The notes: a model not told the origin generated them from the sequence alone. A DNA stretch of 64,000 bases from Epichloe hybrida (GCA_019022495.1 JAFEKR010000006.1:1426001-1490000); one strand, 5' to 3'. Positions 49,254 through 60,727 are shown, counted from the first letter of the stretch. Program-made: numbers and translations.

Positions 49254-51034
49254 CAGAGTATTGCACTAAAACGTGTAGTGTAGTGTAGTATTTGTAGTGT
49301 AGTGTAGTAACTACACTACAAACTATATTACACTACAAATTACACTAACTATAAGGAAAAAAAAACTACATTACACTAACTACAAAAAAAAAAAAAACTA
49401 TAATACATTATACTACAAATTTTTTTCTTAAACTACACTAACTACAAACACTATAAATATAGTATTAGACTTTTTATTAGTTATTAGTATTTATAAGGTT
49501 AAAAGAAAGCTAGTTTTTATTATTACCTATTTTATTAAATTAGTTATAGAATTTATAATATTATATTATTTTTATAATTTTATTATAACGAAGTAAGGTT
49601 ATATATAATATTATACTTTTTTAATAATACTATTTAACTTAATACTTTATTTCCCTAATATAACTTAAAGAAAAACCTTCTTATTATATTATTTACTATT
49701 TTTATAAATTATTATTACTTATTTTAAAAAAACTATAAAAAGAACTACTAGTAAACTTAATATAAGTAACTTATTATATTTTATTATAGCTTATAATAGC
49801 TTATAATAGCTTATAATACTAAGATTACTAAGATTACTAAGATTACTAATAATATTATTAGTGTTAAAGTTTAATAAAAAATAAAAAATAAATAAATAAC
49901 TTAAATATAAATACTAGTAATTATAAGTAAATTACTATAGTAAAAGCTATAGTTTTTAATAACTTTATATTTTAAGGTTTTTAAAAATATTAATATTATA
50001 AAAATGTTTTCTCTTTTATGTTTTTTTAAAATAATAATAAAAGTAAAATAATAGTAATTATAGTAATAATAGTAATTAAGGTTATTAAAGTTATTAAAGC
50101 TTTTATAATAAGTATAGTATATTATATAAAACTAAGTCCTAGTATTATTTTTAAAAATAAGTTAAACTTATTTTTTATAGCTTAATTAAGCTATATAGGG
50201 TAATTAAAATAATACTATTAGTTATTTATTAATATACTATAAATATTAGTTTATTATATTCTTTCTTTATATATTATAGTAATAATATATATAAAGTTAC
50301 TATATATAACTTCTTAAAGCTTTAGCGTTATAAAGCTTAAAGTAATATTTAATTAGTTTAAATAGTAAATAAATAGTTTAAGCTTTTTTTAAGTTCTTAT
50401 TATATTAATAATAATATTAAAGTACTAGGTATATATTCTATTAACTTTTATATATTTATTTAGATTTCTAATTTAATTTAATTATATTAGTTTAGGGTAT
50501 TTTTAATTAAATTAATAATAAAAATATAAAATAATTAATAATAATAGTAAATAATAGTAAATAAAATAATTAGAAGGTGTTTCTTAAAGTTATATTAGTA
50601 AAATAAAGTAATAAGTATAATAGTATTATTAAAAAGGTATAATATTATAAATAACCCTAGTTATAGTAAAATCCTTAAAAAAAGGTAAATTTTATAAATT
50701 TTATAACTAATTAAGTAAAATAGGTAATGATAAAAGCTTCTATATAACTAGCTTTCTTTTAATCCTTATAATAACATTATATAATAAAAAGGCCTACTTT
50801 TTCTTTTACTAATATTATATTTATAGTTTTTGTAGTTAGTGTAGTTAGTAACTACACTAATTACACTACACTATAAGCAAAAAAAAACTATAATATACTA
50901 CACTATAAAAAAAAACTACACTATACTAACTATAAGAAAAAACTATAATATATTAACTATAGGAAAAAAAAACTACATTATAAATACAAATTTTTCCTAA
51001 AAACTACACTAACTACACTACAAACAATACTCTG
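49254..51034 (-). mobile_element. hAT-like element in reverse orientation, 1781 bp
   Basis: Starts CAGAGTATTGCACTAAAACG and ends ACAAACAATACTCTG, the reverse orientation of the 39775 copy. The left flank is CTTAGTTA inside another hAT-like copy, but the right flank is CTTATAGC, so the TSD is not preserved on the right. Internal order of repeats (AATCTTAGT array, ATAAGC units) is inverted accordingly. Confidence 0.8.
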
Positions 51035-51312
51035 CTTATAGCTATATAAGCGCTAAGTTAAAACTAAAGAGAGAACTTCCTTTAGGATAATAATTATATA
51101 ATATAACCTAGTGTAAGGGATTTATATAAAGCTCTCTTTAGTAATCCTTTACTAAAAACTACTAGTAAAAGGGAATTTAAAAGTAATAAAAGGTTTACTT
51201 TTATTAGTAGCTAATTAAACTTTAAAGAATTAAATAACTAAAGAGTTAAGGAAATTAAAGTTTAAGTAAAAGTTATTTACTAAATAAGAAAACTTAACCT
51301 TTAATAACCTAT

Positions 51313-51839
51313 TGTCATGGTCTAGCCCTAAGGGCTAATCGCGGGTGCCTGCGCCACCATGTGGGTTTGACCCCAATTCCGTTACGCCATAAGGCAACAA
51401 AAGAATACGCATTGCACAAGTCCCTATGACTTATGCAATTAACACCTATATTGCTAGGTCTAGGCAAAGCCTAGATTATCACATAGGCCCTTTCCCTAGG
51501 TGATCTTCTTCCTATAACCCCTTAACCCCTTATAAGCTAGCAATACCACGCATCCCCTAGGGACCCTCTCTTTTCCCTATAAGCCTAGGAAGAACCCCAT
51601 TATAGCTGCCCTATAGTGCCTGCGCACGCAGCTAGTTTAAACCTATGACCTTAGGTGACTTGTGCAAATGTCATAGTCTAGCCCTAAGGGCTAATCGCGG
51701 GTGCCTGCGCCACTATGTGGGTTTAACCCCAATTCCGTTGCGCTATAAGGTAACAAAAGAATACGCATTGCACAAGTCCCTATGACTTGTGCAATTGACA
51801 CCTATATTGCTAGGTCTAGGCAAAGCCTAGATTATCACA
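51313..51839 (+). mobile_element. TRIM-like miniature LTR element, 527 bp, TSD CCTAT
   Basis: Two family A LTRs of 171 bp each (51313-51483 and 51669-51839) enclose a 185-bp spacer, and exact CCTAT duplications flank the whole unit (51308-51312 and 51840-51844). The LTRs differ at only a handful of positions, mostly C/T or G/A. The spacer has no open frame. Directly after the first LTR is TAGGCCC, which could be a RIP-changed TGG primer-binding site, but this is weak; no polypurine tract is evident before the second LTR. It sits almost unmutated inside heavily RIP-mutated DNA. Confidence 0.88.
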
Positions 51840-51990
51840 CCTATTAACTTAGTATGCTAAGATATATAATTAATTAAAAAGAGGTAATACTATTAAGCTA
51901 TTATATACTTAAAGAATTATAATAGTTAAGATAGTAAGCTATTAAAGATTAGTAAAAGGGATTAGTAAGATAAACTAGCTTACCTCTTAT

Positions 51991-54900
51991 CAGAGTATTG
52001 TTTGTAGTGTAGTTAGTGTAGTTTTTAGGAAAAATTTGTATTTGTAGTGTAGTTTTTTTTTTCTTGTAGTTAATGTATTGTAGTTTTTTTTTTTATAGTT
52101 AGTGTAGTGTAGTTTTTTTTTTATAGTGTAGTGTATTGTAGTTTTTTTTTGCTTATATTGTAGTGTAGTTAGTGTAGTTACTAACTACACTAACTACAAA
52201 AACTATAATGTAGTGTTAGTAAAAGAAAAAGTAGGCCTTTTTATTATAAAATGTTATTATAAGGATTAAAAGAAAGCTAGTTATATAAAAGCTTTTATTA
52301 TTACCTATTTTACTTAATTAGTTATAGAATTTATAATATTTACCTTTTTTTAAGGATTTTACTATAACTAGGGTTATTTATAATATTATAACTTTTTAAT
52401 AATATTATTATATTTATTACTTTATTTTACTAATATAACTTTAAGAAAAACTAACTTATTCTTTTATTTACTATTACTACTAATTATTTACTATTTCTAT
52501 AATTTATTATTATTATTTTAATTAAAAATACCCTAAACTAATATAATATAATTAGTTAATAAATCTAAATAAATAATAAGAAGTTAATAAAGTATATACT
52601 TAGTATTAATATATTATTAGTTATATAATAAGAACTTTAAAAAAGCTTAAACTATTTATTTACTATTTAAACTAATTAAATATTACTTTAAGCTTTATAA
52701 TTCTAAAGCTTTAAGAAGTTATATATAGTAACTTTATATATCTTATTATAATAATATATAAAGAAAGAATATAATAGACTAATATTTATAATTTATTAAT
52801 AGATAACTAATAGTATTATTTTAATTACCCTATATAGCTTAAATAAGCTATAAAAAATAAGTTTAACTTATTTTTAAAAATAATACTAAGACTTAGTTTT
52901 ATATAATATACTATACTTATTATAAAAGCTTTAATAACTTTTATAACCTTAATTACTATTATTACTATAATTACTATTATTTTACTTTTATTATTATTTT
53001 AAAAAAACATAAAAGAGAAAACATTTTTATATTATTAATATTTTTAAAAACCTTAAAATACTAAGTTATTAAAAACTATAGCTTTTACTATAGTAATTTA
53101 CTAATAATTACTAGTATTTATATTTAAGTTATTTATTAGTTATTTATTTTTTATTAAACTTTAACACTAATAATATTATAAATAATCTTAGTAATCTTAG
53201 TAATCTTAGTAATCTTAGTAATCTTAGTAATCTTAGTAATCTTAGTAATCTTAGTAATATTAGTAACATTACTAATCTTAGTAATATTAGTATTATAAGC
53301 TATTATAAGGTATAATAAGGTATAATAAGGTATAATAAGCTACTTATATTAAGTTTACTAGTAGTTCTTTTTAAAGTGTTTTTAAATAAGTAATAATAAT
53401 AATTTATAGAAATAGTAAATAATTTATAGAAATAGTAAATAATTTATAGAAATAGTAAATAATTTATAGAAATAGTAAATAATATAATAAGAAGGTTTTT
53501 CTTTAAGTTATATTAGTAAAATAAAGCATTAAGTTAAATAGTATTATTAAAAAAGTATAATTTTATATATAACCTTACTTAGTTATAGAGTATTATTTAT
53601 AGTGTAGTTAGTGTAGTTTTTAGGAAAAATTTGTATTTATAGTGTAGTTTTTTTTTTCTTATAGTTAGTGTAGTGTAGTTTTTTTTTTATAGTGTAGTAT
53701 ATTATAGTTTTTTTTTTTATAGTTAGTATAGTGTAGTTTTTTTTTGCTTATAGTGTAGTGTAGTTAGTGTAGTTACTAACTACACTAACTACAAAAACTA
53801 TAATGTAGTGTTAGTAAAAGAAAAAGTAGGCCTTTTTATTATAAAATGTTATTATAAGGATTAAAAGAAAGCTAGTTATATAAAAGCTTTTATTATTACC
53901 TATTTTACTTAATTAGTTATAGAATTTATAATATTTACCTTTTTTTAAGAATTTTACTATAACTAGGGTTATTTATAATATTATACCTTTTTAATAATAC
54001 TATTATACTTATTACTTTATTTTACTAATATAACTTTAAGAAAAACCTTCTAATTATTTTATTTACTATTATTATTAATTATTTTATATTTTTATTATTA
54101 ATTTAATTAAAAAATACCCTAAACTAATATAATTAAATTAAATTAGAAATCTAAATAAATATATAAAAGTTAATAGAATATATACTTAGTACTTTAATAT
54201 TATTATTAATATAATAAGAACTTAAAAAAAGCTTAAACTATTTATTTACTATTTAAACTAATTAAATATTACTTTAAGCTTTATAATTCTAAAGCTTTAA
54301 GAAGTTATATATAGTAACTTTATATATCTTATTATAATAATATATAAAGAAAGAATATAATAGACTAATATTTATAATTTATTAATAGATAACTAATAGT
54401 ATTATTTTAATTACCTTATATAGCTTAAATAAGCTATAAAAAATAAGTTTAACTTGTTTTTAAAAATAATACTAGGACTTAGTTTTATATAATATATTAT
54501 ACTTATTATAAAAGCTTTAATAACTTTTATAACCTTAATTACTATTATTTTATATTTATTATTATTTTAAAAAAACATAAAAGAGAAAACATTTTTATAA
54601 TATTAATATTTTTAAAAACCTTAAAATACTAAGTTATTAAAAACTATAGCTTTTACTATAGTAATTTACTTATAATTACTAGTATTTATATTTAAGTTAT
54701 TTATTTTCTATTTATTTATTATTAAACTTTAACACTAATAATATTATAAGTAATCTTAGTAATCTTAGTAATCTTAGTAATCTTAGTATTATAAGCTATT
54801 ATAAGCTATTATAAGCTATTATAAGCTATTATAAGCTATTATAAGCTATTATAAGCTATAATAAGATATAATAAGCTATTATAAGCTATAATAAGATATA

Positions 54901-55803
54901 ATAAGCTACTTATATTAAGTTTACTAGTAGTTTTTTTATAGTTTTTTTAAAATAAGTAATAATAATAATTTATAGAAATATAAAATAATTTATAGAAATA
55001 GTAAATAATATAATAAGAAGGTTTTTCTTTAAGTTATATTAGGGAAATAAAGTATTAAGTTAAATAGTATTATTAAAAAAGTATAATATTATATATAACC
55101 TTACTTAGTTATAATAAAATTATAAAAATAATATAATATTATAAATTCTATAACTAATTTAATAAAATAAGTAATAATAAAAGCTTTTATATAACTAGCT
55201 TTCTTTTAACCTTATAAATACTAATAACTAATAAAAAGTCTAATACTATATTTATAGTGTTTGTAATTAGTGTAGTTTAAGAAAAAAAATTTGTAGTGTA
55301 ATATATTATAGTTTTTTCTTTTTATAGTTAGTATAGTGTAGTTTTTTTTTCCTTATAGTTAGTGTAGTTTGTAGTGTAGTGTAATTTATAGTGTAGTTAC
55401 TACACTACACTACAAATACTACACTACACTACACGTTTTAGTGCAATACTCTGCTTAGTTATAATAAAATTATTAAAATAAAATAATATTATAAATTCTA
55501 TAACTAATTTAATAAAATAGATAAGAATAAAAGCTTTTATATAACTAGCCTTCTTTTAGCCTTAATAATACTAATAACTAATAAAAAGTCTAATACTATA
55601 TTTGTAGTATTTGTAGTTAGTGTAGTTTAGGAAAAAAATTTGTAGTATAATGTATTATAGTTTTTTTTTTTTTGTAGTTAGTGTAATATAGTTTTTTTTT
55701 CCTTGTAATTAGTGTAGTTTGTAGTGTAGTGTAGTTTATAGTGTAGTTATTACACTACACTACAAATACTACACTACACTACACGTTTTAGTGCAATACT
55801 CTA
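51991..55803 (+). mobile_element. Outer hAT-like element interrupted by a second copy
   Basis: Starts CAGAGTATTGTTTGTAGTG and ends CAATACTCTA (last base changed from G). Without the inner element and one TSD copy it is about 1.94 kb, like its relatives. Flanking octamers CCTCTTAT and GGTATAAG do not match. Confidence 0.8.
53586..55453 (+). mobile_element. Inner hAT-like element, 1868 bp, TSD CTTAGTTA
   Basis: Starts TAGAGTATTATTTATAG (CAGAGTATTG after RIP) and ends CAATACTCTG, with exact CTTAGTTA duplications at 53578-53585 and 55454-55461. Host sequence continues across the insertion as the interior of the outer element. Contains short tandem arrays of AATCTTAGT and of ATAAGCTATT (about 54786-54900). 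Confidence 0.88.
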
Positions 55804-57728
55804 GGTATAAGGTAATAATACGCTATTTTATAAGATTAATAAATTTATAAGTAAGGTAATAGCTAAATATATAGTAATTACTATAAGACTAGTAAATTTA
55901 CTATAAAAGGTAGTAAAGCTATAGAGAATTATAGTCCTTATAATAATAGTATTAATATAAATAATATTATTACTAGGAAATATTAGAGAAAGGAAATAAG
56001 AAAAGCTAGGTAAGTATAGTTTTTTTCTGCTTTTTTAATAGTATTTTAAGAAACTTAATATAGTTTATATATTAAAGATATTCCTCTAGAACTTACCTAT
56101 TACTATTAGGTAATAGCCTTAGTATATTATAACTACTAGAAGGAAGTAATTATAAAGGAGCTTTTAAAGCTTTAATCCTTAAACTACTAGGAGAATATAC
56201 TAGATAAATTATTTAATCTTAAGGAGATTATTAACCTTAGATAGGTTTTTAAGTATAAAACTAATAAAAAAGGTATTATTATAGAGTTTAAGGCTTAAAT
56301 AGTAGTCTAAGGTAACTAATAACTAAAGGATAACCTTAATAACTATATTACTACACTTACTTTATAATCTCTATATATACTACTTACTATTTACTATGCT
56401 AATAATCTTAATATATATTAATATAATATTTAGAATACTTTCCTATATATAAAACTTAAAGAACTTATTTTCTATAAGCTACTAGAAGGTATAAATATAT
56501 AAGGTTATCTCTAGAAGATAACTAGAGTATTATATAGGCTATAGGAAGCTCCTTAATAATAGTTTTTATACCTAATATAATTCTTACTAAATCTAGGCTT
56601 TATTTAAGGAAAGGAAAACCTATATATCTTTATAAAAGGCAGATTTATTTTATTTTTCTATGTAAATAATATTATAGTATTATTTCTAAATAGATTTAAA
56701 GTAGAATTTAAAGAGCTATATAAGTAGTTAATAAATAGTCTAGATATTAAAGACTAAGGTAATTTAAAGTGATTTCTAGGTATTAAAATTATTAGGAATT
56801 ATAATACTAAAGAGATATAGTTATTATAGGAATTATATATTTAAAAGATAGCTTAGAAGTTTATTTCTAATATTATTAGTAATAATTTAAAGAGCTTAAT
56901 TATAATACCTCTAATAATAGCTATAATAGTCCTAAATAATAGTTAGGCTACTAATAAAGAGATTAATTACTATAAAGTAGTTATTAGCTCTTTAGTTTAT
57001 CTTTATATTATTAGAAAACCTAATATAGCCTTTATAGCTTTAAAGCTAGCTTTCTTTATAATAAACCCTTTAATAAAGCATATTAAGCTTATAAAGGCTA
57101 CTTTAATATATACTTAGAATATAAGGAAACTATATATGTAATACTTAGAAGTAAATAGCTTTAATACTTTATTCTCTAGTACTAATACCTCTCTTAGTAA
57201 TAACCCTAATACTTAGAAATTAATATAAGGCTATATCTTTATTATATATAAAGCTATAATTAATTAGAAGTCTAGGAAATAGTATTATATAATAACCTTA
57301 AGTATAGAAGCAAAGCTTTTTATATTAAATTATAAAGTAAAAGAGCGTATATCTCTAGGTAAATTACTTTATAATATTAGTATATAAGTTTTTTCTCTAT
57401 TAATTATCTAGTATAATAATAAGTAAATAATTTATATTATAAAATATAAGAAAAGAAGGCTTTAAACTAGTTCAAAGTATTTTAATATAAATTAAATATA
57501 GATTTAAGAATAATATACCCTAGGTAATATTAAGGTAAATTAGTTAAAGACCTTTAAGATACTTACTAATAGCTTTATAAAGCCTTTATTAAGGTAAATA
57601 TATAAGGAATTCTATTACTAGATTAGCTTATAGGAAATTCCTACTTAATTATAATACTAAAAATTATTATAATCTTTTCCTATGCTTATAATCTTTAGCT
57701 TTAATAAATATCTTAGCTAAGGGGGGTA

Positions 57729-57960
57729 TATTAAGGAAAGCGCCCTTAAAGCTTAGGTTATATAAGGGTAGTATATATTAATAAGGATAAAACATAAGTT
57801 TAGATATTAGTAAATATAATATATTAGAAGTACCTCTATAGACTAGTTATTACTATAGCGCACTATGTACCTTTTAGGTATAAAAGTTAGGTGCTATTTG
57901 CACCTCTAATTAACCGAAATTGAACGCTTTTTATCATCGAATTACACCCCTACCTTGACA
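57729..57960 (+). repeat. 3' LTR of the Copia element (232 bp)
   Basis: Starts TATTAAGG (RIP form of TGTCAAGG) just after the polypurine tract and ends CCTTGACA, its exact inverse. The first half is strongly mutated, the last about 80 bp are intact and mark the right edge of the RIP block. Confidence 0.8.
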
Positions 57961-58539
57961 ATTAGGTGTCTTAGCCACTTACTAGCCACGACAGGGTTGC
58001 TATTTAACAAAACAGGGTTGCCTTTTACCCACCGCCCTTTTCTATTTTGGGTTTAATTGCTATCGCATGATCATGAATCCGTTGGCTGCATGTTTTGCGT
58101 ACTCATTGTAATGGGGAGAGTAAGTACTTGTACGTGGCTGACCCGTCGGGTTCGGCGTAACAACTTGTTCCTGTACTTCCGAGCTCGGATGATCAATCCA
58201 GCTTACAGGTGGCTGGGAGTGTCAGCTCGTGGTCTGGTGCTTCAGTTCTTGCCACCGCGCGCGCCAGCTAACTAGGCCAGCATCCCCTGGTTATAATTGA
58301 ATGCACACGTTCAGACCCCGTCTGACTTCATCCTTGGACTAACACTAGTCGTCCTGTTACTGCTTTCGTAGGCAATTTTTATTTACTTTTTGACACTTTC
58401 CACAGTCGTCATTCCGTGTCGCTGACGTCGCCAACTCCTCTCTCCAAACTGCGGGCTTCCAAGTAAACCATCTTCATCCACCTCCCTACGAGGACTTTCA
58501 AGCACATCCGGAAAAGAACCGCTTGATCTGTTGCCTATA
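57961..58539. other. Right edge of the RIP block and upstream region of the F-box fragment
   Basis: Normal composition returns here. A short direct repeat (ACAGGGTTGC) occurs at about 57991 and 58011. An open frame at 58057-58275 shows no family features. The rest is probably promoter and 5' UTR. Confidence 0.4.
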
Positions 58540-58963
58540 ATGCCGACATTGGCCACTACATCGCTCTCAAATTATGGTCGTATCAACGCAGAAAACGAAA
58601 CCAACTTGAGCCTGATGGAGGGCATACGCTTACATCTGGCCTTTGACAGCCAACATAGCAGCATGATCGACCTCAACAGTCCTGAGATTAGAAATTACAA
58701 TGCCGGCCTTGGAAGATCAGGTATATGGCTTTTTTTTTTTTGCTTTGCTGTTTCCATGACAAATTGATCTAACATTCTTTCTTTTAGTAAACTATGCATC
58801 ATGCCAGGATGAGTCGGCCAGTAATCATGGCCTGATAGAAAGGGCAATGTGGCAAGCAGATAGATGTCCATTACTCAACCTGCCACCGGAATTGGTTGAC
58901 GCAATTCTGACGCACTTGTCTGCAACAGAATTGTGCACGGAAGAGAATAATAAATTAAAATAA
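58540..58963 (+). CDS. F-box protein N-terminal fragment
   Basis: Exon 1 58540-58720 and exon 2 58788-58963, joined across a 67-bp intron (GTATAT...TTTTAG with a GATCTAAC branch site), give 118 residues. Near the C-terminus is PLLNLPPELVDAILTHLS, the start of an F-box (LPxELxxxIxxxL), the Skp1-binding motif of SCF ubiquitin ligases. The frame stops soon after, within an A-rich stretch, with no substrate-binding repeats, so the protein is much shorter than usual fungal F-box proteins. It may be a truncated gene or have a further exon not recognised. The start ATG at 58540 is preferred over upstream non-ATG codons. Confidence 0.55.
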
Positions 58964-59267
58964 GGTAGATAAGAAGGCAATAGAAGAGTTACATGTCAGG
59001 CTGCAGGGGAAATCAGCATCAAGTCTACAACAATCACGTCACATCGCTGCGCGGTGGTCAGGTGTAGTGTTAATGAGTACCACACTCTGGTTTAAATCTT
59101 GTTCTTTGTCCTTGAATCGTGATACATGACAAACAAGACACGGATATAGAGAAGGGGAAAAAAAATTGCCAAAGAAACGATTCACACGCTCAATCAGTTT
59201 TTTGTTCGCTCAGAAAATGATGCCTTTTTGCCAGCCCCCCCGTCTCCATCCCCCATCGAAATTGACT
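58964..59267. other. Short intergenic region
   Basis: About 300 bp between the F-box fragment and the end of the receptor gene. Nothing recognised. Confidence 0.4.
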
Positions 59268-60727
59268 TCAACATTTCCTAGAGGTCGACGTCTTGAAGTC
59301 TGTTTGAACCCTGATGCCCTGCAACGGTATATCGTCGTCGTTATTGCTCGCTCCCTTGATGGTATAGCTTTTTACCGAATGCCCATAGCCGAGGGTGTCT
59401 GTTCGAAGGGTTGGCTCCGACGGTTCTTCTGGCGCGATGCTTTGGGAATCGACGGGCTGCGAAGCCACGCTGCCCGACTCGGCGCCGTAGAAGGGCTTAT
59501 CAGCAGCTTTGTCGGAATCGTCGTCGTCGTCGTGGTCCACTCGAGTACCAGTACCGAAAGTACTCAAAGTCGTCGTAGCGCTTTTGCACTTCAATTTGCT
59601 TTGTCCAGAGCCGCCAAAGGTCGGTGGTGCATCGGTCTCTCGGCTGGGGACGACTGTCGATCGCGTGTATCCGAATGCTCGCGCGCAGAACAACACGATT
59701 GGAAGCAAGGTGGGCAGGCAGGCGGAGATGATGCCCGCTGCCATTTCAATGGCCGTCCATCCCACGGTCGGGGCCAACGAATACGTCGGGTCGGAGGTGG
59801 TGTAAGTGAAGAGGACGCTGGTGCGGTATGCGGATGCGAAAACAACACTGGCATCATGGATGTTTATGATTAGAATCAAGCACCCCCTTCTCAACATGTG
59901 TCGTCGATTGAGAGAAGCCTGAGAAAGTTGGGGGCAAAGGTGCTCGCTCCGGAACTTACAAGAATCCGAGGCTGAATGCGAGCGTCAGCCAACTTTTTCA
60001 GGCCTCCTTAACTGCAGCTTCCATATTTGCGGTATGGGCATGATCAGAATGACGAGGTCGGTGAGGATGGTCGAGGCGGCGTTGGAGATCCACGTGCCAA
60101 CCTGGTTTATGCACCGACCAGGGACCTGCGGGTACCACAGCTTGCGCACCGGCACGCAGATGAAGATGAAGATGAAGGTGATGCAGACGACCCAGGCCCA
60201 GACAAAGGCACCGACTCCCCACGCCATCTTCTTGAAGTACTCGTGGCGGAAGATGCGGTAGTACATGAGCAGGAGGCTGAGCTTGGTCCACCCCAGGTTC
60301 CAAGCGTACAGGACCTCGGCCACGACCAGCCACTTGGCCATCATGACGATTCGCGCGGGATCAACCTTGTCTGCGTGGATGCCCATCCCGGATGAATACA
60401 TGGCAAATATGAAGCCCATAACAACAAGGTTCCAGCCCTGCCAAAAAAAAAAAAAAAGGGAAGAGAAACGCAAGTCGGTCAGTCAATGGGTGAACATGGC
60501 GAGCGCAGAAAAAAAATAAAGAAAAATAAACCCACCATGGAAAAGACAATCATCTTGTCATCCCACCATAGTGGCTGGCGATTGAGTCGGCGACTGAGAA
60601 GACGAAGGCCAACGGTGAGCAGCGCCAGAACCGTCACGGACACGACGACGGCGACGGTCCACGGTTGAAGGCTGTCCGGGTCATAGCCCGGAAGACCGGG
60701 TAACACGGACTTGCCGTCTGATGACAT
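59268..60727 (-). CDS. Fungal-rhodopsin-domain (PTH11-like) integral membrane protein with a one-base frameshift
   Basis: Seven-TM protein of the fungal rhodopsin domain family, often called PTH11-like receptors, without a CFEM domain. Exons 60727-60536, 60437-59960 and 59847-59268; introns 98 and 112 bp, both GT-AG. Landmarks: N-terminal TM then LNRQPLWWDDKMIVFSM; WTKLSLLLMYYRIF; VPVRKLWYPQVPGRCIN; STILTDLVILIMPIPQIWKLQL; VVFASAYRTSVLFTY; a last TM with ACLPTLLPIV. The cytoplasmic tail is Ser/Asp-rich. After RRPEKVG the frame meets a stop at 59985, while the conserved LTLAFSLGF continues one frame over. The summed exons are 1250 nt, one short of a multiple of three, so a single base (probably C of GGCC) is missing near 59988. 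Pseudogene or sequence error. Confidence 0.8.

Larger units (their letters stand above)
51035..57960 (+). mobile_element. RIP-degraded Copia retrotransposon carrying nested TRIM and hAT-like insertions (left limit uncertain)
   Basis: Composite. The clearly Copia part is 55804-57960; 51035-51312 and 51840-51990 look like its upstream flanks but were not proven to belong. The plus strand at 56641-56694 reads R-F-I-L-F-F-Y-V-N-N-I-I-V-L-F, the Copia reverse-transcriptase box FxxxYVDDIIV with both Asp codons changed to Asn by RIP (YVNN at 56659-56670). A polypurine tract AAGGGGGG at about 57719-57726 precedes the 3' LTR. No 5' LTR was found. Confidence 0.7.

Noticed and set aside
51318..51390. 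A functional tRNA gene in the family A LTR
   Set aside because: A and B boxes and three arm-like hairpins exist, but there is no acceptor-stem pairing and the anticodon loop lacks T33; at most tRNA-derived.
51313..51483. Hammerhead ribozyme in the LTR, as in plant retrozymes
   Set aside because: No CTGANGA/GAAA core pair with suitable spacing was found in the family A LTR on either strand.
51983..55811. An 8-bp TSD for the outer hAT-like element
   Set aside because: CCTCTTAT and GGTATAAG do not match in either orientation.
59166..59873. 235-residue plus-strand open frame
   Set aside because: Antisense to exon 3 of the receptor, whose TM sequence is conserved; no features of its own.
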